The notes below the pieces were generated by a model that saw only the letters and a program-made list of their open reading frames with translations, made no database searches and was not told the origin of the DNA. From JBMNOI01 sp050942995 (GTDB lineage Bacteria; Chloroflexota; Anaerolineae; UBA1429), in the NCBI GenBank assembly GCA_050942995.1, contig JBMNOI010000063.1, forward strand, positions 1 to 21,745: DNA of 21,745 bases, in the 5' to 3' direction. The position numbers and the translations under genes were made by a program. Below, in pieces: positions 20,198-21,745 of this stretch; the first letter of the stretch is position 1; each line of letters begins with the position of its first letter.

Positions 20198-21745
20198 ATG
20201 AGCAGGCGACGCGTGCATTTCGTGTTGAGCACCCATTGGGACCGCGAGTGGCATCGGACCTTTCAGGACTTTCGTTATCGCCTCGTTCGGTTGATGGATC
20301 ATGTGCTGGACGGTCTTGCCGACGGACGACTTCAAGGCCCCTTTGTCTGCGACGGCCAGGCCGTCGTCATCGAGGATTATCTGGAGGTACGCCCTGAGCG
20401 CCGCGCCCAGATCGAGCAATTCGCCCGCGAGGGCAAGCTCATCGTCGGCCCCTGGTATGTCCTGCCCGACGAATTCCTGGTTTCGGGCGAGTCGCTGGTG
20501 CGCAATCTGCGTCGCGGGCGCGACCTGGCCCGCGCCATGAACGCCCCCCCCTCGAACGCCGGATTCGTCTGCGACATGTTCGGGCACAATTCCCAGCTCC
20601 CGCAGATCCTCGCCGGGTTCGGCATTCGCGCCGGATTCATCTGGCGCGGCATCAACCAGATCGAGACGCGCCACGTGCGCTGGCGCGGCGCCGACGGCAG
20701 CGAGCTCGTCTGCTTCCGCTTCGGTCATGCGGGCTATTGCAGCTATGCCCATGCCGTGCGCAGCGCCTTTGCCGCCTCGGCGCCCTTTGACGCCCGACAG
20801 GTCGCCGAGAATCTCGACGCCTTTCTCGATTTCGAAGCCGAACACACCGAGATCGACCCCATCCTCCTGTTCGACGGCGGCGACCACCAGGATTGGGACG
20901 AGGACGCCTATAACGTGCTCCTGGAGCGCATGGCCCGCGAGGACGATCGCTACGAGATCGTGCATACGTCGCTGGATGCCTATCTGGAAGAGATGCTGGC
21001 TCAGGCCGATCGTATCGCCGCAGTGGCCGAGGGCGAGCTGCGCGAGCCCGGCCGTCATCCGCTGAACATCGATCAGCAGTGGCTCATCCCCGGCGTGCTC
21101 TCCAGCCGCGTGTGGATCAAACAGCAGAACACCCGCTGCCAGGCGTTGCTCTGTCACTGGGCCGAGCCCCTCAGCGCTCTGGCCCATGTCGCCCTGGGCG
21201 ACGAATACCCCGAAGGCCACCTGAACGTGGCCTGGCGCTGGCTGCTCAAGAACCACGCCCACGACTCGATCTGTGGCTGTAGCATCGATCAGGTGCACGA
21301 GGATATGAAGTACCGCTTCAGCCAGTGCCTGCAGATCGGTGAGCGCCTGACCGACGAGGCCACCCGGCGACTGGCCGCTAACGTAACCGGCGGCATCACC
21401 GAAGAGGAGATCCGCGTGGTGGTGTTCAACCCGCTGCCACAGGCCGTGGATGAGGTCGTCGACCTCACCCTGCCTCTGCCCGATCACTGGGCCACGTTCA
21501 ACGAGTTCTTTGGCTTCGAGCCCAAGCCGGCGTTCCGCATGTACGATGCAGAGGGAACCGAGCTGCCCTATCAGCGGCTGGCCCAGGCTCCGAACCGCAC
21601 CAAAGTGCGCCTGCGGGCCACCCGCTTCCCCGAGGCCTACCGCACCCACGACGTGACCGTGGCGCTGCCTCTGCGGGTGCCGGCCATGGGCTATACCACC
21701 CTCACCGTGCGCAACGGCGAGCCGCGCATCCCCACACGCTATCCC
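20198..21745 (+). CDS. Alpha-mannosidase, glycoside hydrolase family 38 (3' end outside window)
   Basis: Retaining GH38 alpha-mannosidase that hydrolyses alpha-mannosides using a zinc ion. The open frame continues to the window edge (516 codons without a stop), so it is partial at its C-terminus; full proteins of this family are about twice as long or less. Visible motifs: STHWDREWH with zinc ligands H13 and D15; GFVCDMFGHNSQLPQIL with the catalytic nucleophile D126; FDGGDHQDWD; and NHAHDSICGCSIDQVHEDM with the last zinc ligand H355. No signal peptide is seen, so it is probably cytoplasmic. AAAGGAG six bases before the ATG at 20198 sets the start. The later part (VVVFNPLPQ...) begins the beta-sandwich region. 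A strong promoter lies upstream. The substrate could be N-glycan, mannan fragments or mannosylglycerate derivatives. Confidence 0.94.
   Translation, partial: MSRRRVHFVLSTHWDREWHRTFQDFRYRLVRLMDHVLDGLADGRLQGPFVCDGQAVVIEDYLEVRPERRAQIEQFAREGKLIVGPWYVLPDEFLVSGESLVRNLRRGRDLARAMNAPPSNAGFVCDMFGHNSQLPQILAGFGIRAGFIWRGINQIETRHVRWRGADGSELVCFRFGHAGYCSYAHAVRSAFAASAPFDARQVAENLDAFLDFEAEHTEIDPILLFDGGDHQDWDEDAYNVLLERMAREDDRYEIVHTSLDAYLEEMLAQADRIAAVAEGELREPGRHPLNIDQQWLIPGVLSSRVWIKQQNTRCQALLCHWAEPLSALAHVALGDEYPEGHLNVAWRWLLKNHAHDSICGCSIDQVHEDMKYRFSQCLQIGERLTDEATRRLAANVTGGITEEEIRVVVFNPLPQAVDEVVDLTLPLPDHWATFNEFFGFEPKPAFRMYDAEGTELPYQRLAQAPNRTKVRLRATRFPEAYRTHDVTVALPLRVPAMGYTTLTVRNGEPRIPTRYP

Noticed and set aside
20180..21649. 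489-codon open frame on the minus strand opposite the GH38 gene
   Set aside because: It is a mirror of GC-rich codon use in the mannosidase, has no recognisable domain or ribosome site, and the plus-strand frame has clear GH38 motifs.

Overview
The window is a GC-rich bacterial chromosome segment that starts inside the 5' end of a 16S rRNA gene on the minus strand. It ends inside a glycoside hydrolase family 38 alpha-mannosidase on the plus strand. The gene set is chromosomal housekeeping plus small metabolic enzymes. Three URO-D superfamily paralogues, an archaeal-type IMP cyclohydrolase (PurO), an AMMECR1 protein and a secreted subtilase ending in a short 'LPIVFR'-like tail suggest Chloroflexota, perhaps Anaerolineae-like. 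That assignment is inference: no identity search was possible and the 16S fragment is only about 206 bases. No phage, integrase, transposase, CRISPR array or plasmid gene was seen.

Layout. Bases 1-900 hold the 16S 5' end, its leader with a boxA-like antitermination site, and three tandem sigma70-type promoters, each with a perfect TTGACA and a 17-base spacer. A strong intrinsic terminator (about 812-863) separates them from the replication/repair operon dnaX-ybaB-recR (897-3968, minus), which reads towards the rRNA operon. From about 4350 the plus strand carries a PHP-domain phosphoesterase, an SppA-type signal peptide peptidase and a DUF4236 protein. A URO-D-like gene (minus, about 6650-7758) and a secreted subtilisin-like protease (plus, 8081-9715) diverge around 7.9 kb. 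A metallo-beta-lactamase-fold hydrolase and RtcA follow on the plus strand. AMMECR1 and a tRNA-dihydrouridine synthase lie on the minus strand (11.6-13.3 kb).

From 13.5 kb three plus-strand genes lie close together: a P-loop kinase, an ANT(6)-like nucleotidyltransferase and an Fpg/Nei-like protein that has lost two catalytic residues. After an 18-bp perfect hairpin repeat comes an operon of a second URO-D-like gene plus purO. A long hairpin separates purO from a convergent nicotinamidase gene. A third URO-D-like gene and the GH38 gene finish the window, separated by a repeat-rich spacer.

How the genes work together. dnaX-ybaB-recR serves DNA replication and recombinational repair. MBL-rtcA is a probable two-gene operon of unknown joint role, with only rtcA clearly an RNA-end enzyme. 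PurO is a purine biosynthesis step and PncA an NAD salvage step. The three URO-D proteins lack the HemE signature and differ from each other at the metal-site motif, so they are better read as methyltransferase-like or unknown enzymes than as heme enzymes. I found no clear new defence or mobile system. The features most worth a second look are the Fpg-like protein without its nucleophile next to the kinase/nucleotidyltransferase pair, the divergent URO-D trio, the palindrome in the pncA promoter, the nested palindrome in the second hairpin repeat, and the triple rRNA promoter.
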